The notes under the pieces are model-generated. The model ran no database searches. It worked only from the letters and a program-made list of their open reading frames with translations, and had not been told where the DNA came from. Below, one piece after another: positions 17,148 to 25,880 of a DNA stretch of 47,407 nt. Numbering within the stretch: the first letter of the stretch is position 1; each line of letters begins with the position of its first letter. The position numbers were made by a program, and so were the translations under genes. This DNA is from CAVZLD01 sp964522605 (GTDB lineage: Bacteria > Planctomycetota > Planctomycetia > Pirellulales > Pirellulaceae), in contig CAZFWV010000015.1 of the NCBI GenBank assembly GCA_964522605.1, forward strand, positions 1 through 47,407, in the 5' to 3' direction.

Positions 17148-20100
17148 ATGGCTTCACCATCAATCTTCCTCGGCACAACACGAAAACAGATCTCCGATCG
17201 CAGCGTTGGTGGCGATCTGGTGACCAAGGATGGATGTCTCTGCTACCGCATCTCCAGCTACGATCGGATGCGTCCGTTCTTCATGTCGATTGTAAGCAGC
17301 TCCGATCACTGGCTGTTCATTTCCAGTAACGGCGGATTGACGGCAGGGCGCAGAAATCCGGATCACGCGCTTTTCCCGTACTATACGGACGACAAGATCC
17401 ACGACTCGGCAGAGATTACAGGCAGCCGAACGGTGCTGCTGGTCGAGAGGCCCGATGGCTGGTCATTGTGGCAACCGTTTTCGCAGATGGCACGAGACGT
17501 CTATCGGCTCGATCGGAACCTATACAAGAGTGTCTACGGCAATCGACTTTGCTTCGAGGAGGTGAATCACGATCTCGGTCTGACGTTCGAGTACACCTGG
17601 ACGACCAGCGACCAGTATGGCTTTGTGAAGCGATCTCGTTTAAGAAACGACACGGACAAGCCCATCTCCCTACGGCTCCTTGATGGATTGGCAAATCTAC
17701 TCCCCTACGGAGTCAATCGCGCAATGCAGACGTCGACCAGCACGCTGCTGGACGCGTACAAGAAGAACGAGCTGGATCCGGCAACCGGTTTGGGCATCTT
17801 TCGCCTGAGCTCGATCCCGGTGGATCGTCCAGAACCAAGTGAGGCTCTATGCGCGACGACCGTTTGGTCGGAGGGACTGCCTGACCCGATTCATCTGTTG
17901 TGCAACAATCAACTTGATGCGTTTTGCGATGGAATGAGTGTGCATCAGGAGACGGACATTCGGGCAGAGCGAGGAGCGTATTTCGTGCACGCCTCGCTGT
18001 CATTGTCCGCGACGGAGGAACGCGATTGGACGCTCGTGGCCGACGTCGACCAGGATGCGGACGAAATCGCGCTACTCTTGGCCCAACTGCAGGATCCCGC
18101 GACATTGCGTGCCGAACTGGACTGCGATGTCGCCCGAGGCACGGCGGCGCTGCGCGACATCGTCGCAAGCGCCGATGGTCTGCAGACTTCTTCAGACCAT
18201 TTGACCACGGCACGTCACTTCGCGAACGTCCTGTTCAACGTGATGCGTGGCGGCCTGTTTGATCAGCAGTATGGGATTCCACGATCAAGCTTCGTGGAAT
18301 TCCTCACAATCCATAATCGACACGTCGCCCAGCGCAACCACGCATTGTTGGCAAGCCTGCCGGAGCAACTCACTCGAAGCGCGCTCTTGGACGCGATCTC
18401 TCAACACGAAGATCCGCAATTCAGGCGACTGTGCAGCGAGTACCTTCCACTTACCTTCAGTCGCCGACACGGCGATCCAAGCCGGCCTTGGAACACGTTC
18501 TCGATCGAAGTCCGTAAGCCGGACGGCAGTCGAAACCTTTTCTATCAAGGGAATTGGCGCGACATCTTCCAGAACTGGGAGGCACTCGCGCACTCGTACC
18601 CAGGATTTGTGGAAGCCATGATCAGCAAATTCCTGAACGCGTCGACTGCCGATGGCTACAATCCGTATCGAATCACAAGTGATGGGATCGACTGGGAGAC
18701 GATCGAGCCCGATAATCCCTGGTCTTTTATTGGGTACTGGGGCGATCACCAGGTGATTTATCTGCTCAAACTGTTGGAGATCTCGCGCAGTCATTACCCG
18801 GACCAATTGGTCAATTTGCTGACATCGCCGATTTTCGCCTATGCGAATGTCCCCTACCGCATTCGGCCTTATGACGCCTTGGTCGCCGATCCTCACCGCA
18901 CGATCCGATTCGACCACCAGGCGGACGCGCAGGTCGCGGAGCGAGTCTCTGCCATTGGCGCGGACGGCCGACTGATTTGGGACGCGCGGGATCAAGTCTA
19001 CCTGGTCAATCTCACCGAGAAACTCCTGGTCCTCGTGTTGGCAAAGCTATCCAACTTGATTTTGGAGGCGGGGATCTGGATGAACACGCAGCGGCCGGAG
19101 TGGAATGACGCCAACAACGCGCTCGTGGGTTACGGAACGTCTGTCGTCACGCTCTGTTATCTGCGAAGATTCCTGCAATTCGCGGCAGAACTGCTTCAGT
19201 CCTATCCCGGCGATGCGATTGAAATCTCTGAGGAGGTGGCTCGTTGGTGGACGACCACGCATGGCACGTTGAATGAGGCGAGTGGATCGCTCCACGCCAA
19301 CATTTCGGACGCAGATCGCAAACGGTGGCTCGACCGATTGGGCCAGGCCGCCGGCGATTATCGAGAAGCGATCTATGCACGAGGTTTTTGTGGCACGAAG
19401 ACCAGCATCTCCGTTTCTGCGTTGTGCGACTTCTTCGAGCTGTCACGGAACGTGATCGACCACTCGATCCAATCCAATCGACGGCCCGACGGACTCTTTC
19501 ATGCCTACAACTTGATGACCATCACAAAAACTGGAATCGCAATTCGACGCTTATACGAGATGCTCGAGGGACAGGTCGCTGCGTTGAGTTGCGGGCTGCT
19601 TTCACCCCGGCAATCGCTGGCGCTGCTCGAAGCTCTGCGCCAAAGTCCACTTTATCGCGAGGACCAACTGAGCTACTTGCTCTACCCGGACCGTATGCTG
19701 CCTCGCTTTCTCGAGAAGAACCGGATTCCGAGCGCACAAATCAATCGTTCGGCTTTCCTCCAAAAGCTGATTGAACGCGGTGACCGTCAGCTGGTCACAC
19801 GTGACGTACATGGGGTTTGCCATTTTCACGGCAGTTTTCGCAATGCGGATCATGTTCGCGAGGCGCTTGCGCGACTTGCGGATCAAGGTTATGGCACAGA
19901 CGTAGAGCAAGAAGGTCCGCAAATACTTGAGCTGTGGGAAACGCTGTTCGACCACCGTTCCTACACAGGCCGCTCGGGAACCTTTTTCGGCTACGAGGGT
20001 CTCGGATGCATCTATTGGCACATGGTATCCAAGCTCTTGCTGGCCATCCAGGAAACCTATTTTCGCGCCGTGGACGCAGCGGAAGAATTGGCTGTGCTCG

Positions 20101-20618
20101 ACCGATTGGCTGATTGCTACTATGAAGTTCGCCAAGGACTGGGTGTCTGGAAGAACCCCCTCGACTATGGCGCATTCCCGATTGATCCGTATTCACACAC
20201 ACCGGGCAATGCGGGGGTGCAACAACCGGGACTTACCGGCCAAGTCAAGGAAGACATTCTTTGTCGCTGGGGCGAATTGGGCGTGCGCGTGATTCAAGGT
20301 GCGGTCCGATTCCAGCCAGGCTTACTGCGCGCATCCGAGTTTTTGCCGCAAGCAGAACACTTTTCGTACATTGACCGCGAAGGCGTGTTGCACGAGTTTC
20401 TCCTGCCCGCCGAGTCCCTCGCCTTCACTTATTGCCAGCTGCCCGTGGTCTATCATCGATCCGACCGACCGCACACGGTTGTTCATTTGAACGACGGAAG
20501 CACGATGGAAGAGGAAGGGTTAGAGTTGGACCTCGCGACGAGCGGGGCTCTGTTCGCGCGAGACAGTCGGATATTGCGCATCGACGTTAGGCTTCAGCCG
20601 GGCCTTGCTCGCCATTAA
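17148..20618 (+). CDS. Large cytosolic protein, probably GH94-like phosphorylase or (alpha/alpha)6-barrel carbohydrate enzyme
   Basis: 1156 residues with no signal peptide. AGGAA at about 17133 supports the ATG. The N-terminal 300 residues look like a beta-supersandwich (HWLFISSNGGLTAGRR is like the start of cellobiose-phosphorylase-type enzymes). The central part carries Trp/Asp-rich motifs expected of an (alpha/alpha)6 barrel: NLFYQGNWRDIFQNWE (about 464-477) and GYWGDHQVIYLLKLLE (about 529). Near 1018 is TPGNAGVQQPGLTG. I cannot name an EC number, and the assignment to a clan is by general resemblance. Position right after a secreted glycosidase and sugar porter fits intracellular phosphorolysis or hydrolysis of the imported sugar. 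The stop overlaps the convergent phosphate transporter stop by TTAA. Confidence 0.65.
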   Translation: MASPSIFLGTTRKQISDRSVGGDLVTKDGCLCYRISSYDRMRPFFMSIVSSSDHWLFISSNGGLTAGRRNPDHALFPYYTDDKIHDSAEITGSRTVLLVERPDGWSLWQPFSQMARDVYRLDRNLYKSVYGNRLCFEEVNHDLGLTFEYTWTTSDQYGFVKRSRLRNDTDKPISLRLLDGLANLLPYGVNRAMQTSTSTLLDAYKKNELDPATGLGIFRLSSIPVDRPEPSEALCATTVWSEGLPDPIHLLCNNQLDAFCDGMSVHQETDIRAERGAYFVHASLSLSATEERDWTLVADVDQDADEIALLLAQLQDPATLRAELDCDVARGTAALRDIVASADGLQTSSDHLTTARHFANVLFNVMRGGLFDQQYGIPRSSFVEFLTIHNRHVAQRNHALLASLPEQLTRSALLDAISQHEDPQFRRLCSEYLPLTFSRRHGDPSRPWNTFSIEVRKPDGSRNLFYQGNWRDIFQNWEALAHSYPGFVEAMISKFLNASTADGYNPYRITSDGIDWETIEPDNPWSFIGYWGDHQVIYLLKLLEISRSHYPDQLVNLLTSPIFAYANVPYRIRPYDALVADPHRTIRFDHQADAQVAERVSAIGADGRLIWDARDQVYLVNLTEKLLVLVLAKLSNLILEAGIWMNTQRPEWNDANNALVGYGTSVVTLCYLRRFLQFAAELLQSYPGDAIEISEEVARWWTTTHGTLNEASGSLHANISDADRKRWLDRLGQAAGDYREAIYARGFCGTKTSISVSALCDFFELSRNVIDHSIQSNRRPDGLFHAYNLMTITKTGIAIRRLYEMLEGQVAALSCGLLSPRQSLALLEALRQSPLYREDQLSYLLYPDRMLPRFLEKNRIPSAQINRSAFLQKLIERGDRQLVTRDVHGVCHFHGSFRNADHVREALARLADQGYGTDVEQEGPQILELWETLFDHRSYTGRSGTFFGYEGLGCIYWHMVSKLLLAIQETYFRAVDAAEELAVLDRLADCYYEVRQGLGVWKNPLDYGAFPIDPYSHTPGNAGVQQPGLTGQVKEDILCRWGELGVRVIQGAVRFQPGLLRASEFLPQAEHFSYIDREGVLHEFLLPAESLAFTYCQLPVVYHRSDRPHTVVHLNDGSTMEEEGLELDLATSGALFARDSRILRIDVRLQPGLARH

Positions 20619-22129
20619 CCGCCGACGATGCGGAAATCGATGAAGAGAAACTTCAGAATGTAGTAGAACACAATGGCCAGCAATGCGCCGATCGGGACGG
20701 TCACAATCCAGCTGGCAACGATGTTCTTCATCACGGATGAATTTAGCGAGCCGAAGCCACGAGCCAGCCCGACTCCCAGGACGGCGCCGACCAGCGTGTG
20801 GGTCGTCGAGACCGGTAGACCGATTGGCAGAACAGAGGCCATCAAAATTACCAGGGCTGCCGCGAATTCCGCCGTGAAACCACGACTCGGCGTCAGCTCC
20901 GTGATTCGCTCACCAATCGTTCGAATCACGCGCCAACCCCAGGTTGCTAGTCCAACGACGATCCCGACTCCACCGAGTGCCAAAGCCCACGGCGGAACGG
21001 GGCTCTTCAGGGTCACTTCCCCGGAACGGATCGCTTGGTAGGCTGCGGAGAGCGGACCGATCGCGTTGGCAACATCATTGGAGCCGTGGGAGAAGGCAAC
21101 AAAGCAGGCGGTCATCACCTGTAGATAGACAAAAATCCGCTCGACCTGTTGCAACTGGGGCGAATCCGTGCCGAACCTAACACGTTCGCGCACTTGGCCA
21201 TGAAGTTTGTCGAGCGTCTCGAGCAGCTTCTGCGCCTCTTCGCTCACCGTGCCGTCCGCCACATCCCGCACACGTCGCAGATGCATCGTGGCCTTGGATA
21301 ACGATCGCGACACATCCGGCGTCACAAAATCGTTCGCTTCGGCTGGCATCGCGGCCTGGCCGGGAATCTGTCGAACCATTCTCCGGGCGATAAACATCGC
21401 GATCATGCCACAGATCAAAGCGAATGCGCCTAACATCAACAACATATGTGTCGCGAGTGGATCGATGCCCCGGCTATCCCACATCGGATCCAAGCCTTTG
21501 AACACCGTCACGCCGATCAGGACCGTGATCACGCTGCCCGCCAGATACGGCGTAACGCGTTTGGCCGCCGCCACAGGGTCTCGCTTATAAAACACACTGC
21601 GCAGCACGAAACGAAAAAGAATGTAAGCCACAGCGCCGGAAAGGAGCGGCGAGACGATCCATCCTAAGGTGATGAGGCCGACCGTCCCCCAATCGATCGC
21701 CGCTGCTCCGAGGGCGACGCAGCCGAAACCGACTACGGAACCGACGATCGAATGCGAAGTCGAGACCGGCAGCCCGAAATAAGAGGCGACAATCAGCCAG
21801 GTCCCCGCGGCGATCAATGCCGCAATCATGCCACAGGCGAGAATCAGCGCGCCATATCCCTCACCAAATTCCGCGGCCGGATAGATGTCGTTGAGCAACA
21901 TCGGATCGAACATCTTCTTGCGCACCGTGTCGGAGACATTCGCTCCAACAACGTAAGCACCGAGAAACTCGAAGATGCCCGCCGCGATGACCGCCTGCTT
22001 TAACGTCAGCGCACGAGATCCGACGGACGTTCCCATTGCATTCGCAACGTCATTCGCACCAATACTCCAAGCCATGTAGAAACCAAAGACCATCACCAGG
22101 ATAATCAGTGTCCACTCCAAACCCGTCAT
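20615..22129 (-). CDS. PiT-family low-affinity inorganic phosphate transporter
   Basis: 504 residues, inner-membrane. The duplicated PiT signatures are visible: SIGANDVANAMGTSVGS (about 22-38) and its partner FSHGSNDVANAIGPLSA. Two further family motifs are GLPVSTSHSIVGSVVG and GLPVSTTHTLVGAVLG. The cytosolic linker in the middle (about residues 260-350) is long and charged. Family members move phosphate with H+ or Na+, possibly as metal-phosphate. It is downstream of the DUF47 gene (83-base gap) on the same strand, a known pairing. It is convergent with the 1156-residue enzyme, the two stops sharing TTAA. Confidence 0.95.
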   Translation of the reverse strand: MTGLEWTLIILVMVFGFYMAWSIGANDVANAMGTSVGSRALTLKQAVIAAGIFEFLGAYVVGANVSDTVRKKMFDPMLLNDIYPAAEFGEGYGALILACGMIAALIAAGTWLIVASYFGLPVSTSHSIVGSVVGFGCVALGAAAIDWGTVGLITLGWIVSPLLSGAVAYILFRFVLRSVFYKRDPVAAAKRVTPYLAGSVITVLIGVTVFKGLDPMWDSRGIDPLATHMLLMLGAFALICGMIAMFIARRMVRQIPGQAAMPAEANDFVTPDVSRSLSKATMHLRRVRDVADGTVSEEAQKLLETLDKLHGQVRERVRFGTDSPQLQQVERIFVYLQVMTACFVAFSHGSNDVANAIGPLSAAYQAIRSGEVTLKSPVPPWALALGGVGIVVGLATWGWRVIRTIGERITELTPSRGFTAEFAAALVILMASVLPIGLPVSTTHTLVGAVLGVGLARGFGSLNSSVMKNIVASWIVTVPIGALLAIVFYYILKFLFIDFRIVGG

Positions 22130-22212
22130 GGTCTACTCCAAACGTTCGTTGCTCAACAATCGGGAGGTTGTAGGATCACAGGCGTGCGGCATGATGCGGA
22201 ATGAGGGCGGGA

Positions 22213-22887
22213 TTACTTTAAATCGAGTGTCACACGCAAGCTGTCGGCAAGATTCTCAGAATCGTTCGATATTCGCGACAAGTCCTTCACGAGTTGAATC
22301 CACATCGACAAATCGGCGGCCGACAAACCAGCCTCGTCACTGTGGATCTTCTTCAGAAGATTCCGCTGCAGGACGTCCGCTTGATGCTCCGTGTAGGCAA
22401 TATCGTGGATGACCGTTCGAACCTTTTCTGCCTCGGCACCACCGAATCCCGTTTCCATTAACTCGTCGAGCTCGTTGATGATCGATTCGGCCAATCGAAA
22501 GGCGCGCAGATTGACTTCACGAAAACGGCGAAACTCGTCCATCATCATCGATGGGGTGTCGAGCCGGCGAATGGTGAGCAGGACAGCTAGATCCTCCGCC
22601 GTGTCCGCCAGGTTATCTTGAATCGCCAGGATCTCCTGGAATTGAGTACGATGCACGAGCATGAACAAGCGTCGTCGGAGCTTGTCACGAATCTCGTCCT
22701 TGATCTGATCTGCTTGGTGCTCCAGTTTCGATACCTCATCGGCAAGCTTCTCTGCATCCTCCCAATTCCGATTCTCCAGAATATCGAGCGACTCTTCCAT
22801 CTTCGCCATACACTTGGCCACTTGATCCATGTGGCGCTGGAGTAATCCGAATGGGGACCTGCCAAGCAGTTTGGAAATCGTGCTCAT
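22213..22887 (-). CDS. DUF47 / PhoU-like phosphate transport regulator
   Basis: 224 residues, nearly all helical, without membrane segments. The family is TIGR00153-like (DUF47), related to PhoU. Visible helical pattern: WEDAEKLADEVSKLEHQADQ, then IRDKLRRRLFMLVHR, QEILAIQDNLADTAEDLAVLL and IAYTEHQADVLQRNLLKKI. Conserved acidic/His patches such as EHQAD are typical of metal-binding PhoU helices. Its start has AGGAGGCT on the complement just upstream (about 22890-22901). It is the first gene of the DUF47-PiT pair, and the family is thought to modulate the transporter. Confidence 0.93.
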   Translation of the reverse strand: MSTISKLLGRSPFGLLQRHMDQVAKCMAKMEESLDILENRNWEDAEKLADEVSKLEHQADQIKDEIRDKLRRRLFMLVHRTQFQEILAIQDNLADTAEDLAVLLTIRRLDTPSMMMDEFRRFREVNLRAFRLAESIINELDELMETGFGGAEAEKVRTVIHDIAYTEHQADVLQRNLLKKIHSDEAGLSAADLSMWIQLVKDLSRISNDSENLADSLRVTLDLK

Positions 22888-23189
22888 GCTTCAGCCTCCT
22901 GAAAACCGTGGACGCAATCCCCGCGCGGAAGAACCTCATGAATCGACCGGGAGAGACAGGGCTTCCTGCCGCCGGTGCTCGTTGCCCGCAGCTTCCAGGC
23001 ATCGAGACATCACGCCCAACCATCCACAGAACGCGGCTTGGATCCCGACGATCTCGTGATCCTTAACGGAAAATTCACGAGATCTTAATTTACCCTTTCC
23101 TCGATTCCCTGCCACCCCCGGCGGTCCAGCTCGCCGACGGAATCCTCCGCCGGAGCGTGCCGGCCAGCGGGCATTGGCGAATCGGACGG
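22888..23189. other. Gap of about 300 bases before the phosphate operon; one hairpin
   Basis: No gene seen. It should hold the promoter of the DUF47-PiT operon, but no convincing -35/-10 or Pho-box was found. A 7-bp hairpin CCGGCGG (23118-23124) / CCGCCGG (23147-23153) lies near the end of the upstream gene and looks like a dispersed GC repeat or weak terminator without a T-run. Confidence 0.5.
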
Positions 23190-24743
23190 TTACGGTGCGG
23201 GCTTCGCCGCAGCCACACGGCGCAGCCAGAATTGCTCGGCAGCCTGCAGCGGCCGGAGCACCTCCGCTCGGTGCTGCGGATCCTCAAGCGTCAGGCGATC
23301 GATCCGCTGTCGGACCCAATCGAGGAAGAACTCCGCCGATTCTCGTTGGACGCGGGCTGGTTGCCCATCGATCTCGACATAAAACGGTCCGGTGCAGGCG
23401 ACGCGATACGTTCGGGAAACGTCGGCCGTCGCACGCAGCAGGAACCAACCACTCTCCCGAATGTTCAGTTCACAGGGCAAAGTGACCGGTTCAACGCCGC
23501 CGCTGCTTACAAGTTCCAGCGCGCCGATGGGATCACGCGAGTCGAGGCGTCCGTCAAGAGTCACGCGCAAAGATCCAGCGCCGCGAAGAACGGAACCTGG
23601 CAACTGTCCGTTCGCTCGGACGCGCAGCAACGGCCCATTGGTGACAAACACGTGCCCCGCTCTCAGGTTCTGCCACCACTGTTCATACGTCAATTCACCA
23701 GGGACGTGAACGTAAGCACGATTGTAGCCCAGCGGATTCCGTAAGACACCGGAAGCACTGCCGGCGGTCGGTGGGATGCGAAATCCCGCATTCAGCATGT
23801 GAAAATAAATCTGCTGGGTCCACAGGCCATTTCCCGTCACACCCGGGTAGCGTGAGAGATCTCGTGCGCGCCCCCATGCTTCGTTATCGAGCAGACCGTC
23901 GCGTTGCAGGTGATTGTGAACCAGCCCGACGGAATCAATGGCTCCGGTCGTCAGCCACATGGGAAAGTCCCACCAAAACGGCTTTTCGATATCGATCCAG
24001 ACATTCGGCCGTTCGCGCGCCTGATTGATAAACTCAACCGCGGAAGGATACTCGTGCTGCGAACCTCCAATCGCCAGCGGTTGACGAAGTTGAAAGAACA
24101 ACAGTGCACCGCCGCCACGTTCATCTTCCCCGGCAAGCAAATCATAGAACCGATTCCCGTCGAAGCGCACAATTGTCGATTCGGGGAGCCGACGGGACTG
24201 CCACAGGTTCGTATTGTTCCACCACGTGATGACCTCGGCGATATGGAGATCCGCGGCGCGCATCAGCAACTCGGTCTGCTCGACCGGACGATGCACGTGC
24301 GTTTCCCCGGAATACCACGCTTCTGCCGACAGATCCGCGAGTCGACGTAATCGACAGGCGAGGTGCAGCGGCTTGCCGTCGACGACGTGCAGGCTGCCTG
24401 TTTCCAGCCGGTACTCAGGACCGCGATCGATCTCGTACGTATAGTCCCCCTCGGCTAAACGGATTTCGGCTCGGCCATCACAGGCGAAATGGTCAATCCA
24501 GAATGGATAGCCGGTGGGCTCAACCGGCTGACCCTCGGAATCCTTCAAATACACATGGCAGGGCAGCCGACCGTCCGTCCCCGCTTCAGTCACCTCCAGC
24601 ACGACGAGCGTCCGCGGTACTGGCTGATCACCCTCCAGAGTGATCTGGCCGACCGCCACCGACGAGTAAATCAGGCTGACCACGGCCGCGAAACCGCCAC
24701 GCCACGCGGCTCTCAACCGCCGTTCGTACTTCTTTCCATTCAT
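23190..24743 (-). CDS. Secreted CehA/McbA-type metallohydrolase (PHP-like fold)
   Basis: 517 residues. The N-terminus is a signal peptide (AWRGGFAAVVSLIYSSVAVG). Residues of about 60-120 form a beta domain (GRLPCHVYLKDSEGQPV). From about 140 the PHP-like catalytic part begins with the metal-binding motif WYSGETHVHRPVEQT. Further His/Asp residues are in DIEKPFWWDFP and GLVHNHLQRDG, and the late motif GYNRAYVHVPG is followed by VFVTNGPLL, the usual end of CehA/McbA proteins. The family name comes from carbaryl and microcin hydrolases; most members have unknown substrates. GAGGGAG supports the ATG at 24743. Monocistronic; divergent from the DUF2158 gene. Confidence 0.85.
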   Translation of the reverse strand: MNGKKYERRLRAAWRGGFAAVVSLIYSSVAVGQITLEGDQPVPRTLVVLEVTEAGTDGRLPCHVYLKDSEGQPVEPTGYPFWIDHFACDGRAEIRLAEGDYTYEIDRGPEYRLETGSLHVVDGKPLHLACRLRRLADLSAEAWYSGETHVHRPVEQTELLMRAADLHIAEVITWWNNTNLWQSRRLPESTIVRFDGNRFYDLLAGEDERGGGALLFFQLRQPLAIGGSQHEYPSAVEFINQARERPNVWIDIEKPFWWDFPMWLTTGAIDSVGLVHNHLQRDGLLDNEAWGRARDLSRYPGVTGNGLWTQQIYFHMLNAGFRIPPTAGSASGVLRNPLGYNRAYVHVPGELTYEQWWQNLRAGHVFVTNGPLLRVRANGQLPGSVLRGAGSLRVTLDGRLDSRDPIGALELVSSGGVEPVTLPCELNIRESGWFLLRATADVSRTYRVACTGPFYVEIDGQPARVQRESAEFFLDWVRQRIDRLTLEDPQHRAEVLRPLQAAEQFWLRRVAAAKPAP

Positions 24744-24918
24744 GAGTCGACTCCCTCTCGATCAATCGCATGGTGTCCCCGCATCGAGTATACTCATGAC
24801 GCGTCAGCTTAACGAAACCAACGGTTCGGCGCGCGTGAGGGAGAAGGTTTGCGGCAGAGCAGAAGACCTTCCGGACGCGCGACGGTGTGATTCGCGGACC
24901 ACGATGGGAGTCAGAAAA

Positions 24919-25149
24919 ATGCCTGGATTGAAGGTCGGAGATGTCGTTCAGTTGAAATCGGGCGGTCCGAAAATGACTATCGCCAGCACAAAGTCCAACG
25001 CCGCCGGAGTCCTGTGCACTTGGTTCGATGGAAACGAAGTCAAGTCGTCGCGATTTCCAGCCGACGCACTCGCCGGATCCAAGGCGGCTCCTAAGAAGAC
25101 GTCGACGAAACTGCCCAAACGCCGACTGCCGCTGGACGCCGTCGACTGA
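24919..25149 (+). CDS. Small DUF2158 (YodC-like) protein
   Basis: 76 residues. GGGAG at 24906-24910 supports the ATG at 24919; the frame is open further upstream without conservation. The sequence MPGLKVGDVVQLKSGGPKMT and VLCTWFDGNEVKSSRFPADAL match the YodC/DUF2158 pattern, a small SH3-like beta barrel of unknown function. The last 20 residues are Lys-rich (KAAPKKTSTKLPKRRLPLD), suggesting an acidic or nucleic-acid partner, which is a guess. No operon partner. Confidence 0.82.
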   Translation: MPGLKVGDVVQLKSGGPKMTIASTKSNAAGVLCTWFDGNEVKSSRFPADALAGSKAAPKKTSTKLPKRRLPLDAVD

Positions 25150-25448
25150 TCCCCGGGCCGGATCCGGCGCCCAACTCGGTCAGGAAAAGAAAAGAGGGGG
25201 TGGCCTGAAGCTGCCACGCGCGTGTCGCACGGCCCTGCTATGGAGGGACGCAGGGGACAACTTCTGCCCGCCCCCGAAGGACATGCGAGATTTCTCGTCC
25301 ATATGTCCCAAGTTTTCCTTCGTGCGCCTCGAGAGGGGACCTCGCGGCCCCGCCCTCGCACGTCACTGTTCGCGATAACCCTCTCTCATCAAACACTTTA
25401 CGCGCTCACCTTCGCGCTACGGTATCAACCCAGCCCGATTCTCCCCCG

Positions 25449-25815
25449 ACGCATTGCCTGTCCTTGCGTTACATGCCTTGCGCGCCTGCGCCAGCGTGGC
25501 GGCGAGCTAGCACGTGCTAGCAGGGGGTCACCCCGCGTCATCGCAGTGCCTGTCCTTGCGTTGTACGACTCTTCGCATTGCCTGTCCCAGCGTTGTGCTC
25601 GCCTCAGTCCCGGCGTTGTGTGCTAGCCATCCCATGCCTGCGTTTTCCTGCTAGCAGGGGATTGGCCCGACACTTCGCATTGCCTGTCCCGGCGTTGTGC
25701 TGTCGTTGCGCCCGTTTGGGTCGATCCACTACTCATGCCCCCCCGGGGTTTCGGTCCAGAATGCGGTCGACCGCGCATCCCATCGCATTGCCTGTCCTCG
25801 CGTTGTGCTCACGTT
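25449..25815. repeat. Irregular direct-repeat array, GCATTGCCTGTCC...GCGTTGTGCT
   Basis: Copies begin near 25449, 25541, 25573, 25673 and 25783, with a partial one (CAGTCCCGGCGTTGTGTGCT) near 25605. Each is 20-27 bases, with spacing of about 30-110 bases. A further degenerate copy (CCATTGCATGGCCTGTCC) lies at about 25931, inside the adjacent gene. Uneven spacing and imperfect copies argue against CRISPR. Confidence 0.75.
25714..25786 (-). pseudogene. Decayed fragment of a paralogue of the downstream PEP-CTERM gene
   Basis: The stretch 25714-25786 aligns with 28176-28244, the region of the next gene encoding about FAVDRVWVGTPGAHESWINP, at roughly 80% identity by eye. Shared runs include GATCCAC, ACTCATGC, CCCCCGGGGT and GCGGTCGACCGCG. 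One extra base (AGAATGCGG against AGACGCGG) breaks the frame. On the minus strand it reads RSTAFWTETPGGHE where the gene has VDRVWVGTPGAHE. It lies on the same strand, just beyond the 3' end of the gene. Confidence 0.7.
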
Positions 25816-25880
25816 GTGCTGGAGCCGCACATGCGTACCCAATGTCGCCCCAAACCTCTTTGATGTCTCAGTTTTCCTAT

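Larger units (their letters stand above)
25150..25880. other. Repeat-filled gap with direct repeats and a decayed paralogue fragment
   Basis: No intact gene. From 25449 to 25815 a direct repeat of consensus TCGCATTGCCTGTCC plus GCGTTGTGCT occurs five or six times at irregular spacing. Short GCTAGCAGGGG units occur at about 25517 and 25650. Positions 25714-25786 are a broken copy of the 5' coding region of the next gene. Apparent ORFs are translations of these. Confidence 0.7.

Noticed and set aside
25449..25815. CRISPR array
   Set aside because: Repeats are unevenly spaced, imperfect and few; no cas genes nearby.
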